This document shows, in pieces, positions 36,528 through 45,935 of a stretch of 64,000 nt of DNA. The first letter of the stretch is position 1. The number at the start of each line of letters is the position of its first letter. The stretch is from Sulfitobacter sp. CW3 (GTDB taxonomy: Bacteria > Pseudomonadota > Alphaproteobacteria > Rhodobacterales > Rhodobacteraceae): assembly GCF_019392245.1 (NCBI RefSeq), contig NZ_JAHXRL010000006.1, positions 1-64,000 on the forward strand. Reading direction: 5' to 3'. A program made the translations under genes and the position numbers. Below the pieces are notes generated by a model. It worked only from the letters and a program-made list of their open reading frames with translations, made no database searches and had not been told where the DNA came from.

Positions 36528-36983
36528 ATGGCCTTTACTTCATATATGTCTGCCGCGTTGGAACAAGCCCGCGCAGCCGCCTTGCGCGGCGAGGTGCCTG
36601 TGGGTGCCGTGATCGTCGGCCCGCAAGGTCAGATAGTGGCGGCGGCGGGCAACAGAACCCGCGAATTGCACGACCCCACCGCCCATGCCGAGATGCTTGC
36701 CATCCGTGCGGCCTGTGATGCTGTCGGGTCAGAGCGGTTGGGGGGACACACCCTTTATGTCACGCTGGAACCTTGCGCGATGTGTGCTGGTGCGATCTCG
36801 GCGGCGCGTATTGCGCGGCTGTATTACGGGGCCAGCGACCCCAAATCTGGCGGCGTGGCCCAAGGGGCGCGGGTATTTACCCATCCGCAATGCCACCATG
36901 TTCCCGAGGTGTACGACGGCATCGCAGGTCAAGAAGCCGAAACCATGCTGAGCGATTTTTTCGCAGAGAAAAGAAAAGGATAG
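36528..36983 (+). CDS. tadA: tRNA(adenine-34) deaminase
   Basis: The 151-residue cytidine-deaminase-fold enzyme converts A34 of tRNA-Arg(ACG) to inosine. Zinc ligands and the proton shuttle are present: H53 and E55 (HAEML), C83 and C86 (PCAMC). The frame is open to 36216, but the ATG at 36528 (MAFTSYMSAALEQARAA) is preceded by a GAGGGG ribosome site and gives the family length. The upstream part overlaps rluB and is a shadow. Confidence 0.93.
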   Translation: MAFTSYMSAALEQARAAALRGEVPVGAVIVGPQGQIVAAAGNRTRELHDPTAHAEMLAIRAACDAVGSERLGGHTLYVTLEPCAMCAGAISAARIARLYYGASDPKSGGVAQGARVFTHPQCHHVPEVYDGIAGQEAETMLSDFFAEKRKG

Positions 36984-36987
36984 CCCG

Positions 36988-37608
36988 ATGGCAAGCCGAG
37001 ATGAGTTGAGCCTTTTCATCCGTGATGCGCTGGTCGCGGGTAAAAGCCGCGCAGATATTACCAGCGCGTTGATCCATGCGGGTTGGAGCGAGCGCGAGAT
37101 CACCGACGCGTTGGGCGCATGGGCTGAAACAGCATTCACGCCGCCGGTGCCACGCCCCGTGCAAACCGTGTCTGCGCGCGATTTCTTTGTTTATGCGCTG
37201 ACCTTCGGGATATTGTTGGTCGGTGCCGTCAATCTGGTGATCGTGTTGCAGGTTCTTGTCGATTTGCTGTTCGACAATGACGGCTATGCGGCGGTTGGGC
37301 GGATTCGTTTTGGCGTCTCTGTTCTGATCGTCACGGCCCCGTTGTATTTGTGGCTGACGCTGCGCGAACGCCGCAGATTGGCCCGTGACCCTGCGTTGCT
37401 CCGGTCCGCAATCCGCAAATGGATGACATATATCGCGCTTTTGCTGGCCGCCGGAACGCTGCTGGGGGATTTGATCGCGACGATCTATGCCCTTTTGACA
37501 GGGGATTTCACCACGCAATTTATCCTAAAGGCCGGTATCGTAGGGCTGGTCGCTGGAGGGATATTCCTGTTTTATTATAACGCGATAGGACAAGAGGAAC
37601 CGGAATGA
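36988..37608 (+). CDS. DUF5671-like four-helix membrane protein
   Basis: The 206-residue protein starts with a short helical domain (LSLFIRDALVAGKSRADITSALIHAGWSEREI) that resembles a small protein-binding helical pair. About four membrane segments follow, beginning with FFVYALTFGILLVGAVNLVIVLQVL. The pattern fits DUF5671, whose function is unknown. It begins 4 nt after tadA, and the next gene overlaps its stop by 4 nt, so the three are co-transcribed. Confidence 0.7.
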   Translation: MASRDELSLFIRDALVAGKSRADITSALIHAGWSEREITDALGAWAETAFTPPVPRPVQTVSARDFFVYALTFGILLVGAVNLVIVLQVLVDLLFDNDGYAAVGRIRFGVSVLIVTAPLYLWLTLRERRRLARDPALLRSAIRKWMTYIALLLAAGTLLGDLIATIYALLTGDFTTQFILKAGIVGLVAGGIFLFYYNAIGQEEPE

Positions 37609-38021
37609 ACCGGATCTTGTTCATCGGGTTTTGTCTGGCTGTCGCCTTTGCGATCGGGGTCGGGCTTTGGGTGGTTGGCGGGCCGGAATATGCCCGCAGG
37701 GTCGAACAGGATCGCCAACGCGTGTTTGACCTTGATGTGCTGGCGGATCAGATCACCTGCGTGGGGCAGGTCAAACGCGTCTTGCCGGATAATCTGCAAG
37801 GATTGAAGCCTTGCTTTGGCCGGCAGGAAGCAAATCGGAACGATGCTGTAACGAACGCCCCTTATCGCTATACGGTTCTGGGCCCCGATACATTCGAGGT
37901 CTGTGCCGATCTTGCCATTGATCCCAAAGCCGCGCGCAGGACGTTGCCGTATAAAAACGATCTGGTCCTGCGCGGCGGCAATACTGTCTGTCTGGAGCGC
38001 CGCAAATTTATTGCGGACTAA
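37605..38021 (+). CDS. Hypothetical membrane-anchored periplasmic protein
   Basis: The 138-residue protein has an N-terminal membrane helix (ILFIGFCLAVAFAIGVGLWVV) and a soluble part with four cysteines (ITCVGQ, KPCFG, EVCADL, TVCLE) that could form disulphides in the periplasm. Its ATG overlaps the DUF5671-like gene. Pairing with that membrane protein suggests a joint function, but I do not recognise the family. Confidence 0.65.
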   Translation: MNRILFIGFCLAVAFAIGVGLWVVGGPEYARRVEQDRQRVFDLDVLADQITCVGQVKRVLPDNLQGLKPCFGRQEANRNDAVTNAPYRYTVLGPDTFEVCADLAIDPKAARRTLPYKNDLVLRGGNTVCLERRKFIAD

Positions 38022-38024
38022 CGA

Positions 38025-38717
38025 TCAAAGCTTGATGGGTTGCATCACCTCTGGTTCGATCACATTCACGCCCGCAAGCCCTGCGATCAGCGCCTCGGCT
38101 GATTGTTCAAGCGCGCCGAACGTCCGGTAGTGGCAGGGGATCACGGTCTTGAAATCAAAGTATTTCTTGGCTGCATAGGCCGCCTGCGCCATGTCCATGG
38201 TATAAAAACCGCCCGCGCTTAGGATGCCGATATCAGGTTTGTGGTAATCGCCCATCCATTCCATATCGGCCATAATGCCAGTGTCACCAGAGACATAGAT
38301 TGTGTGGCCTTCGCCTGAAATCATGAACCCGGTTTCGGCACCCATATAAATCGGCATGTTTTCTCCCTCGACCGACGAGGAATGCGAGGCGGGCACCATG
38401 GTCACGGCCACCTTGCCGCATGTGATGGAGCCGCCTTTGTTGAAACCTGTCGTGTTTTCGACACCTTGCGCGGCGAAATACCCCATCAATTCGACCATAC
38501 CCGCAACCGGCGCACCGGTTTTTTCGGCAACCATTTTCAGGTCTTGGGTGTGGTCGAAATGGCCATGTGTCACGAGAATCTGCGTGACGCCGGCAAGTGC
38601 GCTAGCGTGGTGTTCATCGCCCAGCATCGGGTTGCCGGTTAGCCAGGGATCAATCAGGATCACTTGATCTTCTAGTTCGATGCGAAAGCTGCCGTGGCCA
38701 AGCCAAATGATATTCAT
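38025..38717 (-). CDS. UPF0173 metal-dependent hydrolase (metallo-beta-lactamase fold)
   Basis: The 230-residue protein shows the zinc-binding HGHFDHTQD motif (H51, H53, D55, H56), SHSSSVEGENMPIYMG, and GDTGIMADM with the bridging Asp. This is the UPF0173 (YtkL-like) family of cytoplasmic hydrolases without a fixed substrate. It is convergent to the DUF5671 operon with a 3-nt gap and has no operon partner. Confidence 0.88.
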   Translation of the reverse strand: MNIIWLGHGSFRIELEDQVILIDPWLTGNPMLGDEHHASALAGVTQILVTHGHFDHTQDLKMVAEKTGAPVAGMVELMGYFAAQGVENTTGFNKGGSITCGKVAVTMVPASHSSSVEGENMPIYMGAETGFMISGEGHTIYVSGDTGIMADMEWMGDYHKPDIGILSAGGFYTMDMAQAAYAAKKYFDFKTVIPCHYRTFGALEQSAEALIAGLAGVNVIEPEVMQPIKL

Positions 38718-38772
38718 GTGTCGTTCCTTTGTTTGATTACCGAGAGTTTAGCGTGTGTTGCCGCTTTGGGGA

Positions 38773-38806
38773 GCCTCCGGCGGGAGTTTATTTGGCAAAA
38801 TGAAGC
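38773..38806. repeat. Dispersed intergenic repeat, GGAGTTTATTT family, copy 1
   Basis: The element reads CCTCCGGCGGGAGTTTATTT then GGCAAAATGAAG. The CTCCGGCGGGAG part can form a short hairpin. A second copy lies at 50118-50147 and shares GCTCC-GC-GGGAGTTTATTT and GCAAAATGA. Both lie between protein genes. Confidence 0.65.
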
Positions 38807-38899
38807 TGAAGCGCAGGGAATGGGCCAATCACGGCCTGCCCAGACTTGCAGGGGGCAGCGGGGGGCGGTAAACGGCAGACAAAGAGATAAGGAGCGCCC

Positions 38900-39187
38900 A
38901 TGTCCATTGATGAGACCACCGCCGCACGGGTGGCCAAGCTGGCCCGTATCAAGGTTGAACCAGACGCGTTGCCCGCGCTGGCACAGGAATTCAACAACAT
39001 CCTTGGCTTTATCGAGCAGCTGAACGAGGTTGACGTTGAGGGTGTTGAGCCGATGACGTCTGTGACGCCTCAGGTTTTGAAGCGGCGCGATGATGTGGTG
39101 CGTGACGGGGGCCAGCAGGCCAAGATTTTGGCAAATGCGCCAGATGCACGTGAAGGTTTTTTTGCGGTTCCGAAGGTGGTTGAGTAA
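38900..39187 (+). CDS. gatC: Asp-tRNA(Asn)/Glu-tRNA(Gln) amidotransferase subunit C
   Basis: The 95-residue subunit has the family pattern ([42 protein letters not shown] and the ending [12 protein letters not shown]). It stabilises GatA and bridges GatA to GatB in the GatCAB complex that forms Gln-tRNA and Asn-tRNA. Its stop shares 1 nt with the gatA start (TAATG). gatB is not in this window. Confidence 0.95.
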   Translation: MSIDETTAARVAKLARIKVEPDALPALAQEFNNILGFIEQLNEVDVEGVEPMTSVTPQVLKRRDDVVRDGGQQAKILANAPDAREGFFAVPKVVE

Positions 39188-40674
39188 TGGCTGATTTGAA
39201 CAAACTGGGCCTTGCTGATGCACGCGATGCGTTGCGCAAAGGGGATGTGTCATCGGTCGAACTGACCAACGCATGTTTGAGCGCGATTGAAGGTGCAGGC
39301 GCGTTGAACGCCTTTGTCCACCACACGGCGGATCTGGCGGCAGATCAAGCCAAGGCGGCGGACGCGCGGATTAAGGCGGGTGACGCGCCTGCGATGTGCG
39401 GCCTGCCGATCGGCATCAAGGATCTATTCTGTACCAAGGGTGTGCCCTCGCAAGCTGGCTCGCGGATTTTGCAGGGCTTTTTGCCCGAGTATGAAAGCAC
39501 CGTTTCTCAAAACCTGTTTGACGCGGGCGCTGTGATGCTGGGCAAGCTGAACATGGACGAATTCGCCATGGGATCGTCGAACGAGACGTCCGTTTACGGC
39601 AATGCGGTGAACCCGTGGCGGCGTGCTGGCGATGATGCGCAGCTGACACCGGGCGGATCGTCGGGCGGGTCGGCCGCGGCGGTTGCTGCGGATTTGTGTC
39701 TGGCGGCAACGGGTACGGATACCGGCGGGTCGATCCGTCAGCCTGCGGCGTTTACCGGCACCGTCGGGATCAAGCCCACGTATGGCCGGTGCTCGCGCTG
39801 GGGCGTGGTGGCGTTTGCGTCCTCGCTGGATCAGGCCGGACCTATGACCAAAACCGTGCGCGATGCTGCGATTATGTTGGGTGCGATGGCCGGTTACGAC
39901 GCCAAAGACAGCACATCGGCCGACTTGGCCGTCCCTGACTTTGAGGCGGCACTAACCGGCGACATCCGTGGTAAAAAGATCGGCATCCCGCGTGAGTACC
40001 GCATGGATGGCATGCCCGAAGAGATCGAAAAGCTATGGCAAGACGGCATTGCGATGATGCGCGATGCGGGGGCCGAGATCGTTGATATTTCACTGCCGCA
40101 CACGAAATACGCGCTTCCCGCCTATTACGTGATTGCCCCGGCCGAGGCGTCTTCGAACCTCGCGCGGTATGACGGTGTGCGCTATGGCCACCGCGCCACG
40201 CTTGACCAGGGGGATGGCATCACCGAGATGTATGAAAAAACACGCGCCGAAGGCTTCGGCCCCGAGGTGCAACGCCGTGTGATGGTCGGGACCTATGTGC
40301 TAAGTGCTGGTTTTTACGACGCTTATTACAACCGCGCACGCAAGGTACGCACGCTGATCAAGAAAGACTTTGAGGATGCATTTGCCGCCGGTGTGGACAG
40401 CATTCTGACGCCCGCAACCCCCTCTGCTGCGTTTGGCTTGGGCGAGATGACAGATGCCGATCCGGTCGCGATGTACCTGAACGACGTCTTTACGGTGACG
40501 GTAAACCTTGCCGGTTTGCCCGGGATTGCACTGCCCACGGGCACCAGCACCACGGGCTTGCCGCTTGGGTTGCAACTGATCGGACGCCCGTGGGAAGAGG
40601 CCGATCTGCTGTCTACCGCCTATGCGCTTGAGAAGGCGGCGGGCTTTGTAGCCAAGCCAGATAAATGGTGGTAA
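39187..40674 (+). CDS. gatA: Asp-tRNA(Asn)/Glu-tRNA(Gln) amidotransferase subunit A
   Basis: The 495-residue amidase releases ammonia from glutamine or asparagine for transamidation of misacylated tRNA. The Ser-cisSer-Lys triad is visible: K78 in GIKDLF, the GGSSGG motif at 156-161 and S182 in [10 protein letters not shown]. Its length and domain content are normal. It is translationally coupled to gatC. Confidence 0.96.
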   Translation: MADLNKLGLADARDALRKGDVSSVELTNACLSAIEGAGALNAFVHHTADLAADQAKAADARIKAGDAPAMCGLPIGIKDLFCTKGVPSQAGSRILQGFLPEYESTVSQNLFDAGAVMLGKLNMDEFAMGSSNETSVYGNAVNPWRRAGDDAQLTPGGSSGGSAAAVAADLCLAATGTDTGGSIRQPAAFTGTVGIKPTYGRCSRWGVVAFASSLDQAGPMTKTVRDAAIMLGAMAGYDAKDSTSADLAVPDFEAALTGDIRGKKIGIPREYRMDGMPEEIEKLWQDGIAMMRDAGAEIVDISLPHTKYALPAYYVIAPAEASSNLARYDGVRYGHRATLDQGDGITEMYEKTRAEGFGPEVQRRVMVGTYVLSAGFYDAYYNRARKVRTLIKKDFEDAFAAGVDSILTPATPSAAFGLGEMTDADPVAMYLNDVFTVTVNLAGLPGIALPTGTSTTGLPLGLQLIGRPWEEADLLSTAYALEKAAGFVAKPDKWW

Positions 40675-40713
40675 AAGACTGCCAATAAAGCAGTAAATGA
40701 AAAAGCAGGAACA

Positions 40714-41457
40714 ATGATTAAACCTATCTCGCTTGTCACAGCTTTGGGCATGGCCCTGTCTGCGTGCCAACCTGCCATTCCCGACAGCGGGCGCGGTGCC
40801 GGGTTCGATGATTTCCAGGCGCAGCAATCCCAGCGTGATGCGGCCTTGGCTGCGCCCCCGCAAGGGGAATTCCCCGCGCCTTCCGCTGTCAGCGCATCTG
40901 CGTTGTCCGCGCCAAACGACGGGTCAGCCGCTGCGACAGCGGCGGAAACAGCCCGTATTCTAGATGCGACGCGCCCCGGCGGCCTTGGCAACGACGCTGC
41001 AACAAACTCTGGTGTCGTGCCGATCAACGCCAGCCCCGCCAACGCGGCCCCCCCGGTTCTGAACGCCGAAGGGATCTCGCAGGAAAACAACTTTGACGCT
41101 GTCGCGGGCGAACGTAGCATCGAAAGCGATGCGGCGCGCATTGCCGCAAACCGCGCGCAGTACCGCGTTGTCCAGCCCGAGGCATTGCCGGATCGTACAG
41201 ACGCAGGGCCCAATATCGTATCTTATGCCTTGCAGAACAAACACGGCGTCGGGACAGCGGTCTATACCCGTCGGGGATTGAACAAGGAGCGCAAGTTTGT
41301 GCGTGCCTGTGCAGAATACAGCCACCCCGACCAGGCCCAAATCGCCTTTCTCAGCGCGGGCGGTCCGGAACGGGATCGCGCGGGCATGGACCCCGATGGC
41401 GATGGATACGCCTGCGATTGGGATCCGTCCCCCTACCGTCGGGCAATCGAGGGGTAA
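40714..41457 (+). CDS. Lipoprotein with C-terminal excalibur-like calcium-binding motif
   Basis: The 247-residue protein has a lipobox (LGMALSAC, lipidation at C18). A long Ala/Pro/Ser-rich, probably disordered region (about 20-150) follows, then a compact C-terminal domain. The ending MDPDGDGYACDWDPSPYR matches the excalibur motif DxDxDGxxCE-like, a proposed calcium-binding site in surface proteins. A gene for a peptidoglycan amidase follows 9 nt later, suggesting a role in the cell envelope. Confidence 0.75.
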   Translation: MIKPISLVTALGMALSACQPAIPDSGRGAGFDDFQAQQSQRDAALAAPPQGEFPAPSAVSASALSAPNDGSAAATAAETARILDATRPGGLGNDAATNSGVVPINASPANAAPPVLNAEGISQENNFDAVAGERSIESDAARIAANRAQYRVVQPEALPDRTDAGPNIVSYALQNKHGVGTAVYTRRGLNKERKFVRACAEYSHPDQAQIAFLSAGGPERDRAGMDPDGDGYACDWDPSPYRRAIEG

Positions 41458-41466
41458 CCACCAAGC

Positions 41467-42138
41467 GTGGCTAAAGTGACCAAATACCTCTCTCCAAATC
41501 AAGGGCCGCGCCGGGATGGGCTGCGGCCCTCGCTCGTTGTGATCCACTATACCGCGATGCAAACCGCCGCGGATGCGCTGGAACGTCTTTGTGACCCCGC
41601 AGCCGAGGTGTCAGCCCACTATCTGATCTCGAGGCAGGGCGACATCATCCAGATGGTCGAAGAAAACAAACGCGCATGGCACGCAGGGCAAGGGGAATGG
41701 GCGGGGCAGGGTGACGTCAACTCTCGCTCCATCGGGATTGAGCTGGACAATACAGGCAGCCACCCGTTTCCCGAACCACAAATGAGCGCGCTTGAAACGC
41801 TTCTGCGGGGCACATTAGACCGGTGGGATATCCAGCCTGATGGCGTCATCGGTCACTCTGACATGGCACCAGGCCGCAAAGCAGACCCCGGCCCACATTT
41901 CGACTGGGCACGCCTTGCAAGGCAAGGCCTCGCAGGCCAAGGCAAACCAAACCCGTCATCTGCAAACCCTTCCGCCGAAACTTTCACGGCTCACGCAAAA
42001 CAAGCAGGCTTTAGCGCCGACGTGCCGCTTGAGACGCTTTTGACTGCCACACGCCTGCGCTTTGCCCCATGGCGTTCCGGCCCGCTCTGCGCTGATGACA
42101 TGAACCTCTGCCACATGCCTGCTTCCAAATGGAAATAA
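41467..42138 (+). CDS. N-acetylmuramoyl-L-alanine amidase (Amidase_2, AmpD/AmiD-like)
   Basis: The 223-residue zinc amidase starts with GTG at 41467 and has the zinc motifs VVIHYTAM (first His), SAHYLI and GHSDMAPGRKADPG (second His and the Asp or Cys position). Lack of a signal peptide favours a cytoplasmic AmpD-like role in muropeptide recycling. The C-terminal extension after about residue 155 (ASQ/N-rich linker and a helical segment) occurs in alphaproteobacterial members. It follows the excalibur lipoprotein by 9 nt. Confidence 0.85.
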   Translation: MAKVTKYLSPNQGPRRDGLRPSLVVIHYTAMQTAADALERLCDPAAEVSAHYLISRQGDIIQMVEENKRAWHAGQGEWAGQGDVNSRSIGIELDNTGSHPFPEPQMSALETLLRGTLDRWDIQPDGVIGHSDMAPGRKADPGPHFDWARLARQGLAGQGKPNPSSANPSAETFTAHAKQAGFSADVPLETLLTATRLRFAPWRSGPLCADDMNLCHMPASKWK

Positions 42139-42172
42139 ATCCCCGCCGGAGGCATCCGAGCCCCGAAACAGA

Positions 42173-42201
42173 TTGACGTCGCACAACGTAAAACGCTAGG
42201 C
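42173..42201 (+). promoter_or_regulatory. Promoter of RNase P RNA
   Basis: TTGACG at 42173-42178 and CTAGGC at 42196-42201 are spaced by 17 nt. The expected start lies 6-8 nt downstream, matching the 5' end deduced for rnpB. Confidence 0.5.
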
Positions 42202-42208
42202 GTGCAGC

Positions 42209-42620
<412 letters not shown>

Positions 42621-42638
42621 ATCTTTTACGGCCCCGAT

Positions 42639-42682
42639 CGGAATTTTTTGAAAATTCCGGTACGGAAAATTCGAATTTTCCG
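42639..42682. repeat. Paired palindromes, REP-like, copy 2
   Basis: CGGAATTTT-ttg-AAAATTCCG (42639-42659) and the perfect palindrome CGGAAAATTCGAATTTTCCG (42663-42682) stand 3 nt apart, 19 nt after rnpB. The design (two AT-cored palindromes with CGG ends and a 3-nt spacer) repeats that at 13047-13091. It may serve as a terminator or protector of the RNase P transcript. Confidence 0.85.
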
Positions 42683-42807
42683 GCTCCTTTCCGCATTGGT
42701 GAGGAAATAGCGGTTGACTCGGGGGCTGGCGTGACTAGAACCCAAATCTCAGGATTTCACGAGGCTTGGTCGAAGAGCGGCCTTCTCGTACTTGCAGGAG
42801 AACGACT

Positions 42808-42975
42808 ATGGCGAAGCCAACCACGATCAAGATCCGTCTGAACTCGTCCGCGGGCACAGGCCATTTCTACGTAACAAAGAAAAACGCGCGTACCATGACC
42901 GAAAAGATGGTCATCAAAAAGTACGACCCCGTTATTCGGAAGCACGTCGAATACAAAGAAGGCAAGATCAAGTAA
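42808..42975 (+). CDS. rpmG: 50S ribosomal protein L33
   Basis: The 55-residue protein [18 protein letters not shown]... ends VEYKEGKIK, the standard proteobacterial L33 without the zinc-binding cysteines. AGGAG lies 8 nt before the ATG. A terminator follows, so the gene is transcribed alone. Confidence 0.96.
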   Translation: MAKPTTIKIRLNSSAGTGHFYVTKKNARTMTEKMVIKKYDPVIRKHVEYKEGKIK

Positions 42976-43000
42976 GATCTGCCCTTTAAACGGATTGCAG

Positions 43001-43026
43001 GACCGCACCCTTGTGTGCGGTCTTTT
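43001..43026 (+). terminator. Rho-independent terminator after rpmG
   Basis: GACCGCAC (43001-43008) pairs perfectly with GTGCGGTC (43015-43022) around a 6-nt loop and is followed by TTTT. Confidence 0.8.
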
Positions 43027-43086
43027 GCGTTTCTACCACTGTGCTTTACAGGTGCACCCCGCGCACCCGCATCCAAAGGCGATCTC

Positions 43087-43776
43087 ATGCCCAAAGAAGG
43101 CCACTTTATAAACCGGAGCAATTGGTTGCGTGCAGCCGTGCTGGGGGCCAACGATGGCATTGTGTCCATGTCCAGTTTGCTGGTCGGTGTCACATCGGCT
43201 GGCATGGCGTCCGGGAATGTGATGCTGACGGGCTTTGCGGGGCTTACCGCTGGGGCGCTGTCGATGGCGGCGGGGGAATATGTTTCGGTGTCCGCTCAGG
43301 CTGATGTCGAAGCGGCCGATCTGGAACGCGAACGCATCGCATTGGAAGAAGACCCCGATTACGAGCTTGAGGAACTGGCAGAAGGCCTCGAAAGCCGTGG
43401 TGTCGATGCCGTATTGGCCGTCAAGGTAGCGGCCCAGATGACCGACCATGACGCCCTTGGTGCCCATGCCCGCGAGGAGTTGGGCATGTTTGGCCTAGCC
43501 GGTCAGGCGAACCCGTTGCAGGCGGCTGGGGCCTCTGCGCTGGCCTTTGGCATCGGCGGTGCATTTCCTTTGGCAGCCGCGCTTTTAGCCCCGCGTGCGG
43601 CAGACATTAGCGCAATTGCAGCGGTCGCTGTTCTGGCGCTGGTTCTGCTGGGCGGTGGTGGCGCAAAACTGGGCGGCGCGCCGTTGCGGCCAGGGATCAT
43701 ACGTGCCGTCATTTGGGGCGTCGTGGCGATGCTGTTCACCGCTGGGGTGGGACAGCTTTTCGACAGTGTTGTCTAG
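43087..43776 (+). CDS. VIT1/CCC1 family iron/manganese transporter
   Basis: The 229-residue membrane protein has the family start (NWLRAAVLGANDGIVSMSSLLVGV), a charged cytoplasmic metal-binding region (VEAADLERERIALEEDPDYELEELAEG) and three further helices. VIT proteins move Fe2+ or Mn2+ out of the cytoplasm. The ATG at 43087 is preferred over the open frame beginning at 43015, which runs into the rpmG terminator. There is no ferritin-like extension. Confidence 0.88.
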   Translation: MPKEGHFINRSNWLRAAVLGANDGIVSMSSLLVGVTSAGMASGNVMLTGFAGLTAGALSMAAGEYVSVSAQADVEAADLERERIALEEDPDYELEELAEGLESRGVDAVLAVKVAAQMTDHDALGAHAREELGMFGLAGQANPLQAAGASALAFGIGGAFPLAAALLAPRAADISAIAAVAVLALVLLGGGGAKLGGAPLRPGIIRAVIWGVVAMLFTAGVGQLFDSVV

Positions 43777-43788
43777 CAATTGGCTGGC

Positions 43789-44484
43789 CTAAAGACGGTA
43801 TCCCCCTGAAATCGTCAGAACCTCACCAGTCACAAAGCTTGCATCGGCGCTGGCCAGAAACCGTACGGCGCGCGCGATATCTTGGGGCGTCCCGATCCGG
43901 CCCAATGCGGTGTCTTTCACAAACAGCTCTGTCAGCGCATCAGGGCGCGGGTTTTCCGCGATGTTGATGGCCCCCGGTGCGACGGCATTAACGCGTATGC
44001 CCCGTGGCCCCAGCTCTTTGGCCATGGCGCGCGTCCACAGGTTTAACGCGGCTTTGCTGGCCCCGTAAAGCGCGGCCCCCTTGGGTGGCAGCACCGCATT
44101 CACCGATGATATATTCACAACCGCAGCGCCACTGTGCAGATGCGGCAGGGCTGCGGCCAGCAGGTCGGCAGGGGCCAGCACGTTCACGGCCAGCAACGCA
44201 TGTTGATCTGCCGCGTCAAAGCTATCCAGAGGGGTCGACCGGACAGCGCCGGCGTTGTTGACGATCACATCCAGCTGTCCGAAATGCGCGATCAGCGTTT
44301 CCACCATGTCTGCGCAGGCCCCGTCTTGGGTCAGGTCTGCTTGGATCGCGAGGATACTGTCAGGCAGCCCCTGTGGCGGCGACCTGTGCCAGACAATCGC
44401 AACGTTATGATCTTGGGCCAGATCATCGGCAATGGCGCGGCCGATGCCGATGGCACCCCCGGTGACAAGGACGGTTCTGGGCAT
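43789..44484 (-). CDS. Short-chain dehydrogenase/reductase
   Basis: The 231-residue classical SDR has the cofactor motif TGGAIGIG (residues 8-15), NNAG, the catalytic serine in NISS and the YGASK active-site pair. The sequence after the first strand (WHRSPP) suggests NADP(H). The C-terminal GEVLTISGGYRL is typical of FabG-like and sugar or keto reductases. The substrate is unknown. It is convergent to the VIT gene. Confidence 0.88.
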   Translation of the reverse strand: MPRTVLVTGGAIGIGRAIADDLAQDHNVAIVWHRSPPQGLPDSILAIQADLTQDGACADMVETLIAHFGQLDVIVNNAGAVRSTPLDSFDAADQHALLAVNVLAPADLLAAALPHLHSGAAVVNISSVNAVLPPKGAALYGASKAALNLWTRAMAKELGPRGIRVNAVAPGAINIAENPRPDALTELFVKDTALGRIGTPQDIARAVRFLASADASFVTGEVLTISGGYRL

Positions 44485-44543
44485 GGGGGGGCGTTCCTTT
44501 CATTCAGTTGCTGGCCGTGTGGCCGGTCAGGAAAACATCACTG

Positions 44544-44852
44544 TTACCGGTCCTGAGGGGCGATATGCTTGGTCTTGGCTGTTTGTCGGGCGATGTCGTC
44601 TAAGTCGTACTTCAGGCCGCGCCGCGTGGTCGAGGCGGGCTGATACGCAAGGCTGACCTTGGCACGGCGGTCCAGCGCGGGGCGGATCGGGCGTGGGACA
44701 AATCCACCAGCGCAATTGGGGCAGACGTTTTGCAGCACATCCTCGACGCAGCTCGCGCAAAAGGTGCATTCATAACTGCATATCCGCGCGTCAGTGGCGT
44801 TTGGCGGCAGGTCTTTGTCACACATCTCGCAATTGGGTCGGAGTTCCAGCAT
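44544..44852 (-). CDS. DUF1272 zinc-ribbon-like protein
   Basis: The 102-residue protein starts MLELRPNCEMCDKDLPPNA and contains CSYECTFCASCVEDVLQNVCPNCGG-like spacing (here CPNCAGG), giving eight cysteines for two zinc sites. This is the DUF1272 family, of unknown function. The ATG at 44852 is preceded by a fair ribosome site and matches the family start. The longer open frame does not. Confidence 0.85.
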   Translation of the reverse strand: MLELRPNCEMCDKDLPPNATDARICSYECTFCASCVEDVLQNVCPNCAGGFVPRPIRPALDRRAKVSLAYQPASTTRRGLKYDLDDIARQTAKTKHIAPQDR

Positions 44853-44928
44853 GGTGCGGTCCTTTCTGCGGGTGGGCATGGGGCAAACAAACGCGACAGC
44901 TGGAGGGTATGCAAGGGGGCAGGGCATG

Positions 44929-44960
44929 AAAAAAGGCCCGCCAGATTTCTCTGACGGGCC
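44929..44960 (-). terminator. Terminator of the BI-1 gene
   Basis: GGCCCGCCAGA and TCTGACGGGCC (one mismatch, 4-nt loop, 44935-44960) form a hairpin. On the minus strand it is followed by six T residues, fitting termination of the BI-1 gene that ends 25 nt away. Confidence 0.8.
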
Positions 44961-44985
44961 TTTGTATTCGTAAGTGTGTCGTCGT

Positions 44986-45762
44986 TTATTCGCGGTTGCC
45001 GAACAGTTGCAGCAACATCATGAACATGTTGATAAAGTTCAGGTACAGGCTAAGCGCGCCCATGATACCCGACTTTGCCAGCCACTCTTGGTCGCCGTGT
45101 TGGGCGTGCGCAAGGTATGTGGCCTTGATGTTTTGCGTGTCATAGGCTGTCAGACCCGCAAAGATCAGTACGCCGATGGCAGAGATCGCGAAAACCAAGG
45201 CAGGCGAGCCCAGGAAGATGTTGACGACAGATGCAACGATCAGACCGATCACACCCATGATCAAGAAGCTACCCCAGCCCGAGATGTCTTTCTTGGTGGT
45301 GTAGCCCCACAACGACAGGCCCGCAAAGGCGATCGATGTGATCAAGAAAATCTGAATGATCGAGTAGCCTGTGAAGACCAGGAAGATCGAGCTGATGGAA
45401 ATACCCATGACAGCGGCAAATGCGTAAAACAGCGTCTGTGCGGTCGCAGCCGAGATTTTATTCATGGCGGCACCAAGGCCAAAGACAAAGGCGAGTGGCG
45501 CAAACATGACAACCCACTTGAGTGGCGACATGTACAAGGCTGACCCGAACGAGGTCAGATACTTGTCAGTACCGATCTGCGCCACGGCGGCGGCAGGGTC
45601 TGTTGTGACTGCAAGACCGGAAATGGCCCAAGCAGCGGCAAAGGTGATCAACATGCCAATCGACATGGTGCCATACACCTTGTTCATATGGGTGCGCAGC
45701 CCCTCGTCGATAGCGGCGGCGCGGGATCCGGCAGCGGACCGGATTGTATTCACGTCGGCCAT
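44986..45762 (-). CDS. Bax inhibitor-1/YccA family membrane protein
   Basis: The 258-residue protein has seven hydrophobic segments and the BI-1 signature near the C-terminus (FAGLTAYDTQNIKATYL, then a helix ending LYLNFINMFMMLLQLFG). In E. coli YccA modulates the FtsH protease. Family members also leak calcium or protons. The N-terminal 25 residues are cytoplasmic (VNTIRSAAGSRAAAIDEGLR). It is divergent from the LysR gene across a 340-nt region. Confidence 0.92.
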   Translation of the reverse strand: MADVNTIRSAAGSRAAAIDEGLRTHMNKVYGTMSIGMLITFAAAWAISGLAVTTDPAAAVAQIGTDKYLTSFGSALYMSPLKWVVMFAPLAFVFGLGAAMNKISAATAQTLFYAFAAVMGISISSIFLVFTGYSIIQIFLITSIAFAGLSLWGYTTKKDISGWGSFLIMGVIGLIVASVVNIFLGSPALVFAISAIGVLIFAGLTAYDTQNIKATYLAHAQHGDQEWLAKSGIMGALSLYLNFINMFMMLLQLFGNRE

Positions 45763-45935
45763 GAAAGTCCTCCAATTGGTAAAAGAGTTGCGGGATTGGT
45801 TTTCCTACCCCGGTATTGCATGGAATATCGGGTGACTGGCGCAGTTTTTCAAGGCTTTTCCGCTGATTATCGGTAAGTGGTTTCAATAATGATAATGGCT
45901 TACCTATGCCACGCGGGGCACCACTTGTGCAGCCC

